A stretch of DNA of 64,000 nt from Deinococcus aquiradiocola (GCF_014646915.1 NZ_BMOE01000001.1:524568-588567); one strand, 5' to 3'. Shown: positions 27,763-40,688, counted from the first letter of the stretch. Translations and numbers: made by a program. The notes: generated by a model not told the origin, from the letters alone.

Positions 27763-28245
27763 TCAGACGTTGGGGCGGAGCAGGTGCTCCAGGCAGTTCC
27801 CGTAGCTCACGCCCTGCCGCGCGTCGATCACGAGGTCCTCCACGCTGAATTCCTGCAGCACGCTGAGCATCGCGTCGCGCATGCGCTTGTACACCGTGTT
27901 GCGCGCGTGGCAGCGGTCCTCCTCCACGCAGTGCTCGCCCCAGTTGAGCGAGATGCACGACAGTGGCGCGACCGGGCCGTCCACGGCGCGCACCACCTCG
28001 CACAGGCTGATGAGGCGCGGCTTTCGGGCCAGCGCGTACCCGCCCCCGATGCCTTTCTTGGAGCGGATGACGCCCTTGGCGGTCAGGGCCGCCAGGATCC
28101 GCACGAGGTACGGGCGTGCGATGTGGGTGTGCTCGCTGATCTCGTCACTGGAGATCCAGCGTTCCGGCTCGTCCGTCCCCTGGTACTGGGCCCCCAGGTA
28201 GCCCAGGGACTGGAAGGCATAGATGTCGGTGGTGGACAGACGCAT
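27763..28245 (-). CDS. Rrf2-family transcriptional regulator with Fe-S-type cysteines
   Basis: 160 residues. N-terminal winged helix (about 1-75) with the Rrf2 [10 protein letters not shown] block, then Cys97-x8-Cys106-x5-Cys112, close to the three-cysteine cluster sites of IscR, NsrR and RirA. It lies directly upstream of the sulfate assimilation genes on the same strand. I infer control of those genes in response to cysteine, Fe-S or NO status; the ligand is not determined. TACACT (28252-28257) is six bases before the ATG, and upstream in-frame residues are not family-like. Confidence 0.85.
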   Translation of the reverse strand: MRLSTTDIYAFQSLGYLGAQYQGTDEPERWISSDEISEHTHIARPYLVRILAALTAKGVIRSKKGIGGGYALARKPRLISLCEVVRAVDGPVAPLSCISLNWGEHCVEEDRCHARNTVYKRMRDAMLSVLQEFSVEDLVIDARQGVSYGNCLEHLLRPNV

Positions 28246-28358
28246 GCGCGCAGTGTAGCGCCGCCCGGCCCCGCAGCCGCACCGTGCCGGGCCTGCTGCC
28301 GCGCATACCCCCGCCTGGGTTACGCCGGGAACGTAAGAGGGGGCGCTACAATTCACGC

Positions 28359-30599
<2,241 letters not shown>

Positions 30600-30741
30600 A
30601 ACGGATTCCGGTCGAATCCCTCGCGGTGTGCGGGTTCGATCCGAGTGGAACGAGAAGGAACTCCAGGCGCTTCCGGTCACGTGGGGTCGGCGGCGGCCTG
30701 GGCCGTTCCGGGCGGTCGCCCGCTGAGGGGCGCGCTCTCGT
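30600..30741. other. Gap after uvrD with small hairpin
   Basis: Holds GGATTCCGGTCGAATCC (6-bp arms) and a GGGTTCGATCCGAG stretch that vaguely resembles the dispersed repeat right end, but not well enough to call a copy. No gene seen. Confidence 0.3.
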
Positions 30742-32967
30742 TCAGGCGCGGGGGTTGTGGCGGCCGTGTTCCTGCAGGCCGGGCCGGGCGTGCGGTTCGA
30801 TGCGCGCGAGGGCCGTGCCGAGCAGTTCCGCGAAGCGTTGCGCGTGTCCCTGGTCGGTGGGCGTGAAGGGGCGCGTGGCGGGGCGAGTGATGGCGAGGAG
30901 GCCCCAGGTGGGCGCGGCGCCGCTGGCGTTCGGTTCGGCGTCGGCGGGCGTGTGCGCGTGCAGTGGGAGCAGCAGGAGGCTCTGCGGGCCGGACATGGCG
31001 GGCGCGTAGCCGGGTTCGTCGGCGCGCACGGCGGGCAGCAGCATGGGGCGGCGTTCCTGCACGCACGTCCAGGCGACGCCACTGCCGGGCAGCAGGCTGC
31101 GCTGCTGGGGCGGCACCACACCGGACGACGCGATGACGTCCAGGCCGAGCGCGCCGAGTTCGTACACCTGCACGCCGTCGCCCTCGAAGGAGGCGCACAG
31201 GTGCTCCGCGAATTCCGTCACGGCGGCCGTGCGGGTGGGCGTGGTCTGCAGGGCGGCGGCGAGGGCGTGCAGGTCGGAGAGCGTGCGCTGCAGGGCCACG
31301 CGTTCGTGCCGCAGCTGCTGGGTGGAGAGCAGGGCCGACATCTGCCGTCCGAACAGGCGGGCGACGTCCAGGGATTCCGCGCCGAAGGCGTCGGTGCGTT
31401 CGAGGTTGTCGAGGTTGAGCTGCGCGATCACCTGGCCGCCCACCACGACGGGCACGCAGATGTTGGCGCGGATGCCGTTGATGTTGCACACCACGAGCCG
31501 GTGGTCGTGCGGCTGGCGGGAGGGGACGTCCGTGAGGATGCGGGGGCGGCCCGTGAGGTAGTCCTCGTCGCGGCCACCGTACCAGTCGCGCTGCCCGACA
31601 GGGCCGAAGGCGTTGCCGAGAATCTCGTCGCGGAAGCCGAGCTGCGCGACGATGCGGAAACCGCCGTGGTCGAGGACGGTGACGGTGCCCGCTTCGGCGC
31701 CGGGCACGGCGAGAATGCCGGACTCCAGCAGGCGCTGGTAGTCGTCGGGGGTGAGATCACGGTCCTCGTTCAGTTCGGTGAGCGTGTCGAGGAGGGCGGA
31801 CATGAGGGCATGGCGGCCGCCCTGACCGGGCCGGACCTCGATGGTGGTGGTGGAGGCGCTGAGGGGAGCGGCGGGCGTGGCGACGGGCGGGGAGGTGCTG
31901 CTGGCGGCGCGGGCGAGCGTGACGCGGTCGCGGCCTTCCTCCTTGGACTGGTGGAGGGCCTCGTCGGCGCGGCGGAACATCTGGATGTGGTCGCGCGGGT
32001 CACCCAGGCTCGCCACGCCGATGGACGACGTGAGGCGCAGGGTTCGGCGTCGGTCGCCGGACGCGTACGCGGCGGCGGGCAGGGTGACGCGGGCCACGCG
32101 GATGCGGTCGAGGAGGGTGTGGGCGAGGTCCTCCATGACGCGTTCGGTGCTGCCTTCGAGGATCACGGCGAATTCTTCGCCGCCGATGCGGTAGGCGCGC
32201 AGGTGCTCGGTCTGCATGGAGCCGAGGAGGGCGCCGACGACCTTGAGGGCCTCGTCGCCGGTGGCGTGCCCGTACGTGTCGTTCACGCGTTTGAAGTGAT
32301 CGAGGTCGAGGAGGATCAGGTGGCTGCCGACGCTCATGCGGCGCAGGTCACGTTCGTACAGGCGACGGTTGCTGAGGCCGGTGAGGAGGTCGGTGTTGGC
32401 GAGGTCGCGGAGCTTCCAGGTGAGCTGAATGAGGCGCAGCCTGGACGTGAGGACCCAGCTGACCGCCACGAAGCTCAGGACGTTCACGCCGAGCAGCGGG
32501 AGGGCGTCCCCGGCGAGGGTGAGCGGCTCGCCGGGGCGCAGCAGCACGGGGACGGTGCAGGCAACGGCGTACGCGAGCATCTGCGGGACCTTCCAGCGCA
32601 GGCTCTGTTCCCGGTGCCAGAAGAGCCACGCCAGGCCGAGCGTAAGGGCCGCACCGACGACGGGGACGGACAGGACGCTGCGTTCGCAGAGCAGGCCGGA
32701 CACGAGCAGCACGAGGTACACGGGCACGGCGTAGCGCGGCCCGAAGCCCATCATCACGAAGGCGGGCGGGATGAGGCGCAGGTCGAGCGGGTACCCTTCG
32801 GCCGAGTGGCCGGGAAAGCCGATGAGCATCAGGGCGGAGAGCAGGCCGAGCAGCGAGTGTCGCAGCGGCAGGGACGCACCGCGCTCCACCGTGAACGCCG
32901 TCGCGCAGACGTGCGCGAGCGTGATCAGGAGGGTGAAGTTGAGGAGCAGCGACGGGAGGATGCTCAT
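30742..32967 (-). CDS. Membrane GGDEF diguanylate cyclase with GAF-type sensor region
   Basis: 741 residues. Five to six membrane helices (about 1-180), a GGDEF domain with active-site GGEEF at 262-266 and DxLTGLxNRR-type entry (TDLLTGLSNRR), then a long C-terminal half (about 400-740) with GAF-like sequence, probably two domains. The catalytic motif is intact. I see no RxxD product-inhibition site just upstream of GGEEF. Predicted to make cyclic di-GMP; the GAF part at the C-terminus is an unusual domain order. Confidence 0.85.
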   Translation of the reverse strand: MSILPSLLLNFTLLITLAHVCATAFTVERGASLPLRHSLLGLLSALMLIGFPGHSAEGYPLDLRLIPPAFVMMGFGPRYAVPVYLVLLVSGLLCERSVLSVPVVGAALTLGLAWLFWHREQSLRWKVPQMLAYAVACTVPVLLRPGEPLTLAGDALPLLGVNVLSFVAVSWVLTSRLRLIQLTWKLRDLANTDLLTGLSNRRLYERDLRRMSVGSHLILLDLDHFKRVNDTYGHATGDEALKVVGALLGSMQTEHLRAYRIGGEEFAVILEGSTERVMEDLAHTLLDRIRVARVTLPAAAYASGDRRRTLRLTSSIGVASLGDPRDHIQMFRRADEALHQSKEEGRDRVTLARAASSTSPPVATPAAPLSASTTTIEVRPGQGGRHALMSALLDTLTELNEDRDLTPDDYQRLLESGILAVPGAEAGTVTVLDHGGFRIVAQLGFRDEILGNAFGPVGQRDWYGGRDEDYLTGRPRILTDVPSRQPHDHRLVVCNINGIRANICVPVVVGGQVIAQLNLDNLERTDAFGAESLDVARLFGRQMSALLSTQQLRHERVALQRTLSDLHALAAALQTTPTRTAAVTEFAEHLCASFEGDGVQVYELGALGLDVIASSGVVPPQQRSLLPGSGVAWTCVQERRPMLLPAVRADEPGYAPAMSGPQSLLLLPLHAHTPADAEPNASGAAPTWGLLAITRPATRPFTPTDQGHAQRFAELLGTALARIEPHARPGLQEHGRHNPRA

Positions 32968-33086
32968 GGAGTCATCACATGATTATCATGCCTGCCCCGG
33001 TCGTGTGCGGGCACCTGAACGCACGGACAAAACAGGCGTGCTGCACGGCCTCCAGCCGTACCCCCCCCGACTGGGGGAAGGGACGC

Positions 33087-34265
33087 TCAGGCGTCCGGCA
33101 GGCGACAGGCGGCCACGATCCGGTCGATGGCGTCGTTCAGGATGGCGGGGCTCGTCGCGAAATTCAGGCGCACGAAGCCCTGCGCGTCCGGCGCGAAGGT
33201 CGGGCCGTCGTTCAGGGCCACGCGGGCCTCCGACAGCAGGAACGCGTGAATGTCCGCGTGGCGCGGGTGCGCGCGGAAGTCCAGCCACGCGAGATACGTC
33301 GCTTCAGGCGCGTGGTACCCCACCCACGGGAGTTCCGCCGCGAGCCGCGCCGTGAGCAGGTCGCGGTTCTGCAGGAGCTGCGCGAGCACCGCGTCCAGCC
33401 AGGGGCGGCCGCCCTCCAGCGCCGCCTCCCACATCGTCATGCTGAGCGCCGACGCGTGCCCCAGCACGCCGGCCGTGGCGCGCCCCATGCGGTCCAGCAG
33501 CGGAGTGGCGTGGCTGACGGCCGCACCGATCCCTAGGCCCGCCGTGTTGTAGGCTTTGCACGGGCCGGTGAGCGTCACGGTCCGTTCGCGCAGCGCGGCG
33601 TTCACGCTCACGAAGGCCGTGTGCGGCACCTGCACGCCGTCCACGGGGTACGTGAGGTCGGCGTGCAGTTCGTCCGTCACGACGAGCAGGTCGTGGCGCA
33701 GCACGAAGTCCGCGAGGCGTTCCAGTTCGGCGCGCGTCCAGACGCGCCCGGTCGGGTTGTGCGGATGGCACAGCATGAAGAGACGCGTCTGAGGCGTCAC
33801 GGCGGCCTCCAGTGCGCCCCAGTCGATCGTCCATCCGGCGGTCGTCTGCGCGAGCGGCGCGGCGCGCAGGTTCCGGCCGTGGTCACGGACGGCGGACATG
33901 AACGGCGGGTAGATGGGCGTCATGCTGATCACGTCGTCGCCGGGCGCGGTGAGGCCCAGCACGGCCGCGTACAGGCCCGGCACGACGCCCGGCAGGGAAC
34001 GCACGCCGCCGTCCGGCAGGTCCGTGACGCCCTGTCCCGCCAACCTGGCGCGCAGGAGGGCCGCCATCTGCGGTTCGTCCTGCAGCTGGAAGTACCCCAG
34101 GCCGCGCGTGAGGCGATCCTGCAGGGCCGCGGTGATGAACGGCGACACCGCGTAGTCCATGTCGGCCACCCAGAGCGGCAGCACGTCCGCCGGGTACTTC
34201 TGCCATTTGCTGCTGTCGCGGTGACGCAGCTCGTCGGGCGTCAGGAGGAAGCTGGGGGCACTCAT
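33087..34265 (-). CDS. PatB/MalY-type cystathionine beta-lyase/aminotransferase
   Basis: 392 residues, fold-type I PLP enzyme. PLP Lys237 in TGPCKAYNTAGLGIG, HPHNPTGRVW for the Asn-Pro pair, and VTDELHADL for the PLP-N1 Asp, all in the C-S lyase (MalY/PatB) form. Likely C-S bond cleavage of cystathionine or cysteine conjugates. TATGCT (34272-34277) is six bases before the ATG. Confidence 0.88.
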   Translation of the reverse strand: MSAPSFLLTPDELRHRDSSKWQKYPADVLPLWVADMDYAVSPFITAALQDRLTRGLGYFQLQDEPQMAALLRARLAGQGVTDLPDGGVRSLPGVVPGLYAAVLGLTAPGDDVISMTPIYPPFMSAVRDHGRNLRAAPLAQTTAGWTIDWGALEAAVTPQTRLFMLCHPHNPTGRVWTRAELERLADFVLRHDLLVVTDELHADLTYPVDGVQVPHTAFVSVNAALRERTVTLTGPCKAYNTAGLGIGAAVSHATPLLDRMGRATAGVLGHASALSMTMWEAALEGGRPWLDAVLAQLLQNRDLLTARLAAELPWVGYHAPEATYLAWLDFRAHPRHADIHAFLLSEARVALNDGPTFAPDAQGFVRLNFATSPAILNDAIDRIVAACRLPDA

Positions 34266-34382
34266 GCGCGCAGCATACCGCGCGTCTCCCCTGCCACCCG
34301 GGCGGCGTCTGGACGGGCCGCGCCCACACGGTTCCCCGCACGGTGTCAGGTGTGTGCGCCTGCCCGCCTGTAGACTCGGCGC

Positions 34383-35111
34383 ATGTTAGGCATCATTGGC
34401 GCAATGAACGAAGAAGTCGAGCTGCTGCTCGCGGACCTCGACACCCGGGGACTCGACGGCCCCGCCCAGCTGTCGTTTCCGGGCGTGACGCTGCACCGTG
34501 GCCGCCTGGACGGCGTGGACGTGCTCGTGACGGTCGGCGGGATCGGCAAGGTGAACGCCGCCATGACGACCACGTACCTGCTCGTGTCGGGCGCGTCGCG
34601 CGTGGTGTTCACGGGCGTGGCGGGCGGCGTGCACCCGCAGCTGCGGGTGGGGGACATCGTGGTGTCCACCGACTGCGTGCAGCACGACGTGGACGTCACG
34701 CCGCTCGGGTACCCGCTCGGGGAGATTCCCGGCGAGACGCTCGCATGGCCCGCCGACGGGACGCTGCAGGCCCTGGCGCTGGAGGCGGCGCACGAGGTGC
34801 CGGACGTGAACGTGACGGGCGGCCGCGTGGTGAGCGGCGACGTGTTCGTGGCGTCGCCGGACAAGGTGCGGTGGCTGTGGGAGACGTTCGGCGCGGCGTG
34901 CGCGGAGATGGAGGGCGCGGCGGTCGCGCAGGTGTGCGCCCGTCACGGCGTGCCGTTCGTGGTGATCCGCAGCGTGTCGGACACGGCGGACGGCGGCGCG
35001 AACGTGGACTACCGGGAGTTCATGCCGCGCGTCGCGAGGCACGCCAAGCAGGTCGTGCGCGGCATGACGCGCCGCATCGGGGCCGCGCAGGCGGAGGACC
35101 GGGAGGCGTGA
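34383..35111 (+). CDS. mtnN: 5'-methylthioadenosine/S-adenosylhomocysteine nucleosidase
   Basis: 242 residues. MLGIIGAMNEEVELL at the start, GVAGGVHPQLRVGDIV, catalytic-region EMEGAAVAQVC and SVSDTADGGANVDY near the end, all MtnN signatures. It salvages methylthioadenosine and S-adenosylhomocysteine. TAGACT (34371-34376) is six bases before the ATG. It heads a three-gene unit with lrgA- and lrgB-like genes joined by two successive GTGA overlaps. Confidence 0.94.
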   Translation: MLGIIGAMNEEVELLLADLDTRGLDGPAQLSFPGVTLHRGRLDGVDVLVTVGGIGKVNAAMTTTYLLVSGASRVVFTGVAGGVHPQLRVGDIVVSTDCVQHDVDVTPLGYPLGEIPGETLAWPADGTLQALALEAAHEVPDVNVTGGRVVSGDVFVASPDKVRWLWETFGAACAEMEGAAVAQVCARHGVPFVVIRSVSDTADGGANVDYREFMPRVARHAKQVVRGMTRRIGAAQAEDREA

Positions 35112-35554
35112 CGGCACGGCCCGCGCCACCGGCATCGCCCGTACAGCGGGCCGTGCTGGGGCTGGGGCTGCTGTGCGGCTTCGCGGCGCTGGGGCAGGGC
35201 GCGGCGACCGTGCTGCACCTGCCGCTGCCGGGATCGGTGCTGGGCCTGATCCTGCTGCTGCTGGCCCTGTCGCTGCGGTGGGTGCGGCTGGAGTGGGTGG
35301 AACTGGCGGCGGACGGCCTGCTGGGCCTGCTGAGCCTGCTGTTCGTCCCTGCGGCGGTGGGCGTGGTCGAGTACCTGGGCGCGTGGCGCGCGTGGCCCGG
35401 CTGGCTGCTCGTGATGGCGGCCGGCGTGCTGATCGGCGGGGCGGTGGCGGGCCTGCTCGCGTCCCGGCTGGGCGGCGACGAGCTGCACGCCCTGGAGGCC
35501 GAGCACCTGAACGCCGGACAGCCGGACGTTCAGATCGGGAGAAGCGTCCCGTGA
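35108..35554 (+). CDS. CidA/LrgA-family holin-like membrane protein
   Basis: 148 residues with four hydrophobic helices and the [17 protein letters not shown] block typical of CidA/LrgA. The GTG start overlaps the mtnN stop (GTGA). Family role: modulation of murein hydrolase export or membrane permeability, or overflow-metabolite transport with LrgB. The C-terminal tail (about 30 residues) is hydrophilic. Confidence 0.82.
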   Translation: MTARPAPPASPVQRAVLGLGLLCGFAALGQGAATVLHLPLPGSVLGLILLLLALSLRWVRLEWVELAADGLLGLLSLLFVPAAVGVVEYLGAWRAWPGWLLVMAAGVLIGGAVAGLLASRLGGDELHALEAEHLNAGQPDVQIGRSVP

Positions 35555-36207
35555 CGTGGCTGGCCGTGACGCTCCTCGCGTTCACGCTGGGGACGCTGGT
35601 GCAGCTCAGGGTGCGGCGGCCCGCCGCGAACCCCACCCTGATCGCGTGCGTGATCGTGGTGCCGCTGCTGCTGCTGAGCGGCACCACGTACGCGTCGTAC
35701 AGCGCGGACACGCGGCCCGTCTCGGCGCTGCTCACGCCTGCCGTGGTGGCGCTCGCCGTGCCGCTGTACCGGCAGCGCGTCCTGATCCGGCGCGCGTGGC
35801 GGGCCGTGTTCCTGGGCGGCGTGGTCGGCACCTTCGTGTCGAGCATGGTGGGCCTGGCGGGCGGGGCGCTGCTGCACGCCCCGCGCGACGTGCGGCTCGC
35901 GCTCGGCACGGACGCCGTCACGAGTCCCGTCGCGTACGCCATCAGCGAGCGGCTGCACGGCGCGCCGTCCCTGGCGGCCGCGTTCGTGATCATCGTGGGA
36001 CTGATCGGCGCGGTGCTGCTGCCGGGCCTGCTGCAGCGGCTCGGCGTGCGGTCGCACGTGGCGCGCGGCATCGCGCTCGGGGCAGTGTCGCACGGGATAG
36101 GTACGGCACGCGCGCGCGAGGACGGCGACCTGAGCGGCGCGGCCGCCAGTGTCGGCATGTGCCTGGGGGCGCTCGTCGTGACGTTCGTGAGCGCCTTCCT
36201 GCACTGA
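35551..36207 (+). CDS. LrgB/CidB-family membrane protein
   Basis: 218 residues, six or more helices. The conserved LrgB core is visible as [20 protein letters not shown] and [21 protein letters not shown] start overlaps the upstream stop (GTGA), with GGGAGA as ribosome-binding site. Partner of the preceding LrgA-like protein. Confidence 0.88.
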   Translation: MTWLAVTLLAFTLGTLVQLRVRRPAANPTLIACVIVVPLLLLSGTTYASYSADTRPVSALLTPAVVALAVPLYRQRVLIRRAWRAVFLGGVVGTFVSSMVGLAGGALLHAPRDVRLALGTDAVTSPVAYAISERLHGAPSLAAAFVIIVGLIGAVLLPGLLQRLGVRSHVARGIALGAVSHGIGTARAREDGDLSGAAASVGMCLGALVVTFVSAFLH

Positions 36208-36278
36208 AGCGGCACGCGTCCCGCCTGGGGGCCGTGGGCCGCGTGCCGACGCGGCAGGGATTGGGTAGACTGGCCCTC

Positions 36279-37820
36279 ATGACTCAGGTTTCCAACCACC
36301 GTTCGGCCGACGCGATTGAGCTGCGCGGCATCACCAAGCGCTTCCCGCTGGTGCTGGCGAACGACAACATCAGCATGACCGTCAAGTGGGGCAGCGTGCA
36401 CGCCCTGTGCGGCGAGAACGGCGCGGGCAAATCCACCCTCATGAAGATCCTGTACGGCATGCAGCCGCCCACCAGCGGCGAGATCCTCGTGGACGGACAG
36501 ACCGTCACGCTCAGCGACCCGAAGGACGCCATCGCGCTCGGGATCGGCATGGTGCACCAGCACTTCATGCTCGTCGAACCGCTCACCGTGACCGAGAACG
36601 TCATCCTGGGGTCCGAACCCACCAACGGGACCAGCATCGACTTCGCGGGCGCGCGCCGCCGCGTGGCGGAACTCATCGAGCAGTTCGGCTTCGACCTGAA
36701 CCCCGACGCGCGCATCGAGGACCTCCCGCTCGGCCTGCAGCAGAAGGTCGAGATCCTCAAGACCCTGTACCGTGGCGCGCGCATCCTGATTCTCGACGAG
36801 CCGACCGCCGTGCTCACGCCCAGCGAGACGGACGAACTGTTCGACTTCCTGAAGAACAACTACGCCAGGAGCGGCAACAGCGTGATCTTCATCTCGCACA
36901 AGCTGCACGAGGTGCTGCAGATCAGCGACGAGATCAGCGTCATCCGGGACGGCAGGATGATCGGCACCATCCCCACCGAGGGCGCCACCACCGAGACGCT
37001 CGCCCGCATGATGGTGGGCCGCGAGGTCGTGCTGCGCGTCCAGAAGCAGGAGGCGCGGCCCGGCGACGTGGCGCTCGACGTGCAGGGCGTCACCATCCCC
37101 GGCACGCACGGCAAGCCCGCCGTGAACAGCGTGAGCTTCCAGGTGCGCGCCGGGGAGATCGTGGGGATCGCGGGCGTGGAAGGCAACGGGCAGAGCGAAC
37201 TGGTGGAGGCCATCACGGGCCTGCACCCGTACCAGGGCCGCATCACGTACCTGGGGCGCGAGGTGCGCGGCGCGCGCAACGTGAGCCTCGCGGGCCTCAG
37301 CCACGTGCCCGAGGACCGCAACGAGCGCGGCCTGGTGCTCGACATGACCACCGCCGAGAACTTCATCCTGGGCGAGCAGGACCGCGCGCCGTTCGCAGGC
37401 ACGCTCGGCTTCCTCGACCTGGAGCGCATTCAGGCGAACGCGCGTGAACTGTCCGAGACCTTCGACGTGCGGCCCCGCAGCGCGTCGCTGCAGGCGGGCC
37501 GGTACTCGGGCGGCAACGCGCAGAAGATCATCGTGGCGCGCGAGATGCGCAAGGACCCGAAGATCCTCGTGGCGAGCCAGCCGACGCGCGGCGTGGACAT
37601 CGGCGCGATCGAGTTCATTCACGGGCAGATCGTGAAGGCGCGCGATCAGGGCCTCGCGGTGCTGCTCGTGAGCGCCGACCTGGGTGAGGTCATGAACCTC
37701 GCCGACCGCATCCTCGTGATGTACGAGGGGCAGATCGCGGGCGAGGTGGCCGCCCGAGACGCGACCGAAACGCAGCTGGGCCTGATGATGACCGGCAGCG
37801 GCAGCACCCAGACCCACTGA
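36279..37820 (+). CDS. ABC transporter ATP-binding protein, nucleoside/simple-sugar type
   Basis: 513 residues with two fused nucleotide-binding domains. The first is complete: Walker A GENGAGKS at 45-52, [12 protein letters not shown]. The second has a degenerate Walker A (GVEGNGQSE) and ASQPTRGVD, with Gln in place of the Walker B Glu, as in YufO/BmpE-type ATPases that pair with BMP-family binding proteins. No permease follows. TAGACT (36266-36271) is seven bases before the ATG, so its own promoter drives it. The stop codon lies in the first unit of a 16-bp tandem repeat. Confidence 0.92.
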   Translation: MTQVSNHRSADAIELRGITKRFPLVLANDNISMTVKWGSVHALCGENGAGKSTLMKILYGMQPPTSGEILVDGQTVTLSDPKDAIALGIGMVHQHFMLVEPLTVTENVILGSEPTNGTSIDFAGARRRVAELIEQFGFDLNPDARIEDLPLGLQQKVEILKTLYRGARILILDEPTAVLTPSETDELFDFLKNNYARSGNSVIFISHKLHEVLQISDEISVIRDGRMIGTIPTEGATTETLARMMVGREVVLRVQKQEARPGDVALDVQGVTIPGTHGKPAVNSVSFQVRAGEIVGIAGVEGNGQSELVEAITGLHPYQGRITYLGREVRGARNVSLAGLSHVPEDRNERGLVLDMTTAENFILGEQDRAPFAGTLGFLDLERIQANARELSETFDVRPRSASLQAGRYSGGNAQKIIVAREMRKDPKILVASQPTRGVDIGAIEFIHGQIVKARDQGLAVLLVSADLGEVMNLADRILVMYEGQIAGEVAARDATETQLGLMMTGSGSTQTH

Positions 37821-37870
37821 GGCCCAGACGCACTGAGGCCCAGACGCACCCAAGCCCAGGCGCACTGAAC
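37807..37870 (+). repeat. Four-unit 16-bp tandem repeat at a gene end
   Basis: Unit consensus CCCAGACGCACTGAGG at 37807, 37823, 37839 and 37855; units 1 and 2 differ by one base, units 3 and 4 are more diverged. The ABC ATPase TGA (37818-37820) is in unit 1, and each in-register unit 1, 2 and 4 repeats a TGA. Confidence 0.8.
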
Positions 37871-37954
37871 CGGAGTGCGGATATCTCAGGACGGGGGGAG
37901 GACCATGGCGGAAGGTGCTGACGGGCCGGGCGGGCCGTGTGTGCAGGGCGAGCG

Positions 37955-38713
37955 GTGAGCGCCCCCCGGCCCGCCGGGCACGCGGAGGTGCGGCTCGCGG
38001 TGTTCGGGGACGTGCACGGCAACCTGCCCGCTCTGGAGGCCGCCCTGGCCGACATGCGGCGTCACGCGCCGGACGCGCTGCTGTGCCTGGGCGACGTGGC
38101 GACAGGCGGTCCGTGGACGCGCGAGTGCCTGCAGGCCGTGGCGCAACTCGGGTGCCCCGTGGTGCTCGGCAACGCCGACGAGGACCTGCTGCACGGGAGT
38201 ACCTTCGTGCCGCGCGGCTTCCCGGACGAGCGGGCCATCTGGGAGATCGGGGAGTGGAACCGCGCCCAGCTGAACTCGGAGGACCTGCGCGTGCTCGGGA
38301 CCTTTCAGGGGACGGTGACGCTGCCGGGCCTGCTCGCGTACCACGGATCGCCCGCGTCATGCCGCGAGGCGCTCGGGCCGGACACGCCGCCCGAACGGCT
38401 GGCACAGCTGCGCGAGGCGTACCCTTCCGTACCGGACTGGGTGGGCGGGCACACGCACACCGCCACCCTCCGCACGCTGGACGGCTGGCGACTCCTGAAC
38501 CCCGGCTCGGTCGGCCTGCCGTTCGAGCGGCGCGGGAACGGGTACGTGAACGTGAGCCGCGCCGAGTACCTGCTGCTCGACCGCCCCGGGGACCGTCCGG
38601 GCACCGTGCAGTTCCGGCGGGTCACGTACGACGTGCGTGCCGTGCAGGACGGCATCCGGCGTTCCGGCATGCCGCACGCGGAATGGCTGGCGCGCGAGTG
38701 GGTGCAGGACTGA
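37955..38713 (+). CDS. Calcineurin-like metallophosphoesterase (YfcE/MJ0936-type)
   Basis: 252 residues from a GTG. Metal-binding motifs in order: FGDVHGN (Asp19, His21), GDVATGG, LGNADED, YHGSP, GGHTHT. A short C-terminal beta region with NPGSVGLP follows, as in MJ0936/YfcE phosphodiesterases. Substrate unknown. The start is uncertain; another GTG at 37937 would add six residues. A dispersed repeat begins at the base after its stop. Confidence 0.85.
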   Translation: MSAPRPAGHAEVRLAVFGDVHGNLPALEAALADMRRHAPDALLCLGDVATGGPWTRECLQAVAQLGCPVVLGNADEDLLHGSTFVPRGFPDERAIWEIGEWNRAQLNSEDLRVLGTFQGTVTLPGLLAYHGSPASCREALGPDTPPERLAQLREAYPSVPDWVGGHTHTATLRTLDGWRLLNPGSVGLPFERRGNGYVNVSRAEYLLLDRPGDRPGTVQFRRVTYDVRAVQDGIRRSGMPHAEWLAREWVQD

Positions 38714-38838
38714 CCCGGTTTTGAGCTGAACTGTTGAAGTTCAGCCGAGCGACAAGGGGACCAACAGGTACGGGTTTGATCCGATTCCAGGGATGCCGGG
38801 AAAAGCACCGACATCCCTTCCACCTCCTCAAAACCGTA
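38714..38838 (+). repeat. Dispersed palindromic repeat with inverted right module
   Basis: Left module CGGTTTTGAGCTGAACT...AGTTCAGCCGAGCG as in the 52,165 copy, starting the base after a stop codon. The right module (38769-38838: ACGGGTTTGATCCGATTCCAG to CCTCAAAACCGTA) is present in the opposite orientation. Ends form imperfect inverted repeats CCCGGTTTTGA / TCAAAACCGTA. Confidence 0.8.
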
Positions 38839-38891
38839 TGACCCGCAGATCCGGTGGCAGAGGTGCAGTTCCGGTTGTACGCTCCGGGTGT

Positions 38892-39066
38892 CGTGCCTGA
38901 CCCGACTCCCCGCCTTGACGCAGAGGAGAGAATCGTGACGCAGCGCGGACCGTGTGCCGTCAGTCCTCCGCATCCGCGCCGGTCTGCACGCCTGGGATGG
39001 TTCGTGCGCGTGAACGTCCGGGACTTCAGCCACGCCGCAGTCCTCTCGGTGCGGCGGGGCAGCTGA
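38892..39066 (+). CDS. Possible small ORF, unknown
   Basis: 57 codons from a GTG placed 8 bases after TACGCT (38878-38883). An internal GTG with AGAGGAGAG upstream (near 38936) is an alternative start. Arg-rich, no recognisable family, and convergent with dusA. Offered only because both start signals resemble those of real genes here. Otherwise 38839-39072 holds nothing I can name. Confidence 0.25.
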
Positions 39067-39072
39067 GGTCGC

Positions 39073-40104
<1,032 letters not shown>

Positions 40105-40118
40105 GACGGGGCAGTGTA

Positions 40119-40688
40119 TCAGTCCGGGCGGGGGGCCTGCGTGACCTGATTCGCAGTGGTCAGGTCGAGCAGCATCACGTGCTGCGGTCCGGCCGCGCCG
40201 CCCAGGTAGAGTTCCGGGTCGGTCACGAAGCCCGCGCGGGCGTACACGGCCCGCGCGGCGGGGTTGCGGACGTTGACGCTCAGGGCGAGCAGGTGAATGC
40301 CGGGGTGGCGTTCCTGCAGATCGCGGATCATGGCGCGCGTCGCGGCCGTCCCGAGGCCCCTCCCCTGCCAGGGCGCGCCGATGAAGTACCCGCGCAGGCC
40401 CACGGTGGGCCGCCCGAAGTCGCGGAAGGCGACGGCGCCCAGCACGAAGTCCAGCCGGTAGTACCCGATGACGACTTCGTCCCCGTCCGCGTCCCGCACG
40501 AGGACGGCCATCGCCTCGGACTGCGGCGCGTCTTCGGCCATGAGCAGCAGGTCCGGCATGCGGCCCGAGAACTGCTCCTGCTCCGGGTGCGCCCGGAGGG
40601 CCAGCACGGCGTCCCGCACCCCCGCGTGGACGGGCACGACACGCACCGTGCCTGGGTGCACGTGTGAGGGGCCGGAACGAGCACACAT
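40119..40688 (-). CDS. GNAT-family N-acetyltransferase
   Basis: 189 residues. Acetyl-CoA motif A FIGAPWQGRGLGTAATRAMI and a motif B region ALSVNVRNPAARAVYARAGF are clear. Substrate unknown; resembles the Gcn5-like spermidine/aminoglycoside acetyltransferase-type fold by motif spacing only. TAGAAT (40695-40700) is six bases before the ATG. Ends 14 bases before the dusA start region, and each has its own -10. Confidence 0.85.
   Translation of the reverse strand: MCARSGPSHVHPGTVRVVPVHAGVRDAVLALRAHPEQEQFSGRMPDLLLMAEDAPQSEAMAVLVRDADGDEVVIGYYRLDFVLGAVAFRDFGRPTVGLRGYFIGAPWQGRGLGTAATRAMIRDLQERHPGIHLLALSVNVRNPAARAVYARAGFVTDPELYLGGAAGPQHVMLLDLTTANQVTQAPRPD

Noticed and set aside
32968..33086. CATGATAATCATG near-palindrome upstream of the GGDEF gene
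   Set aside because: Short and single; no second copy or known operator to compare with.
34386..38405. 1,339-codon open frame on the minus strand
   Set aside because: It lies opposite mtnN, lrgA/B-like and the ABC ATPase genes. Its composition is that of antisense translation in high-GC DNA (His/Arg/Val/Ala-rich), with no domain.
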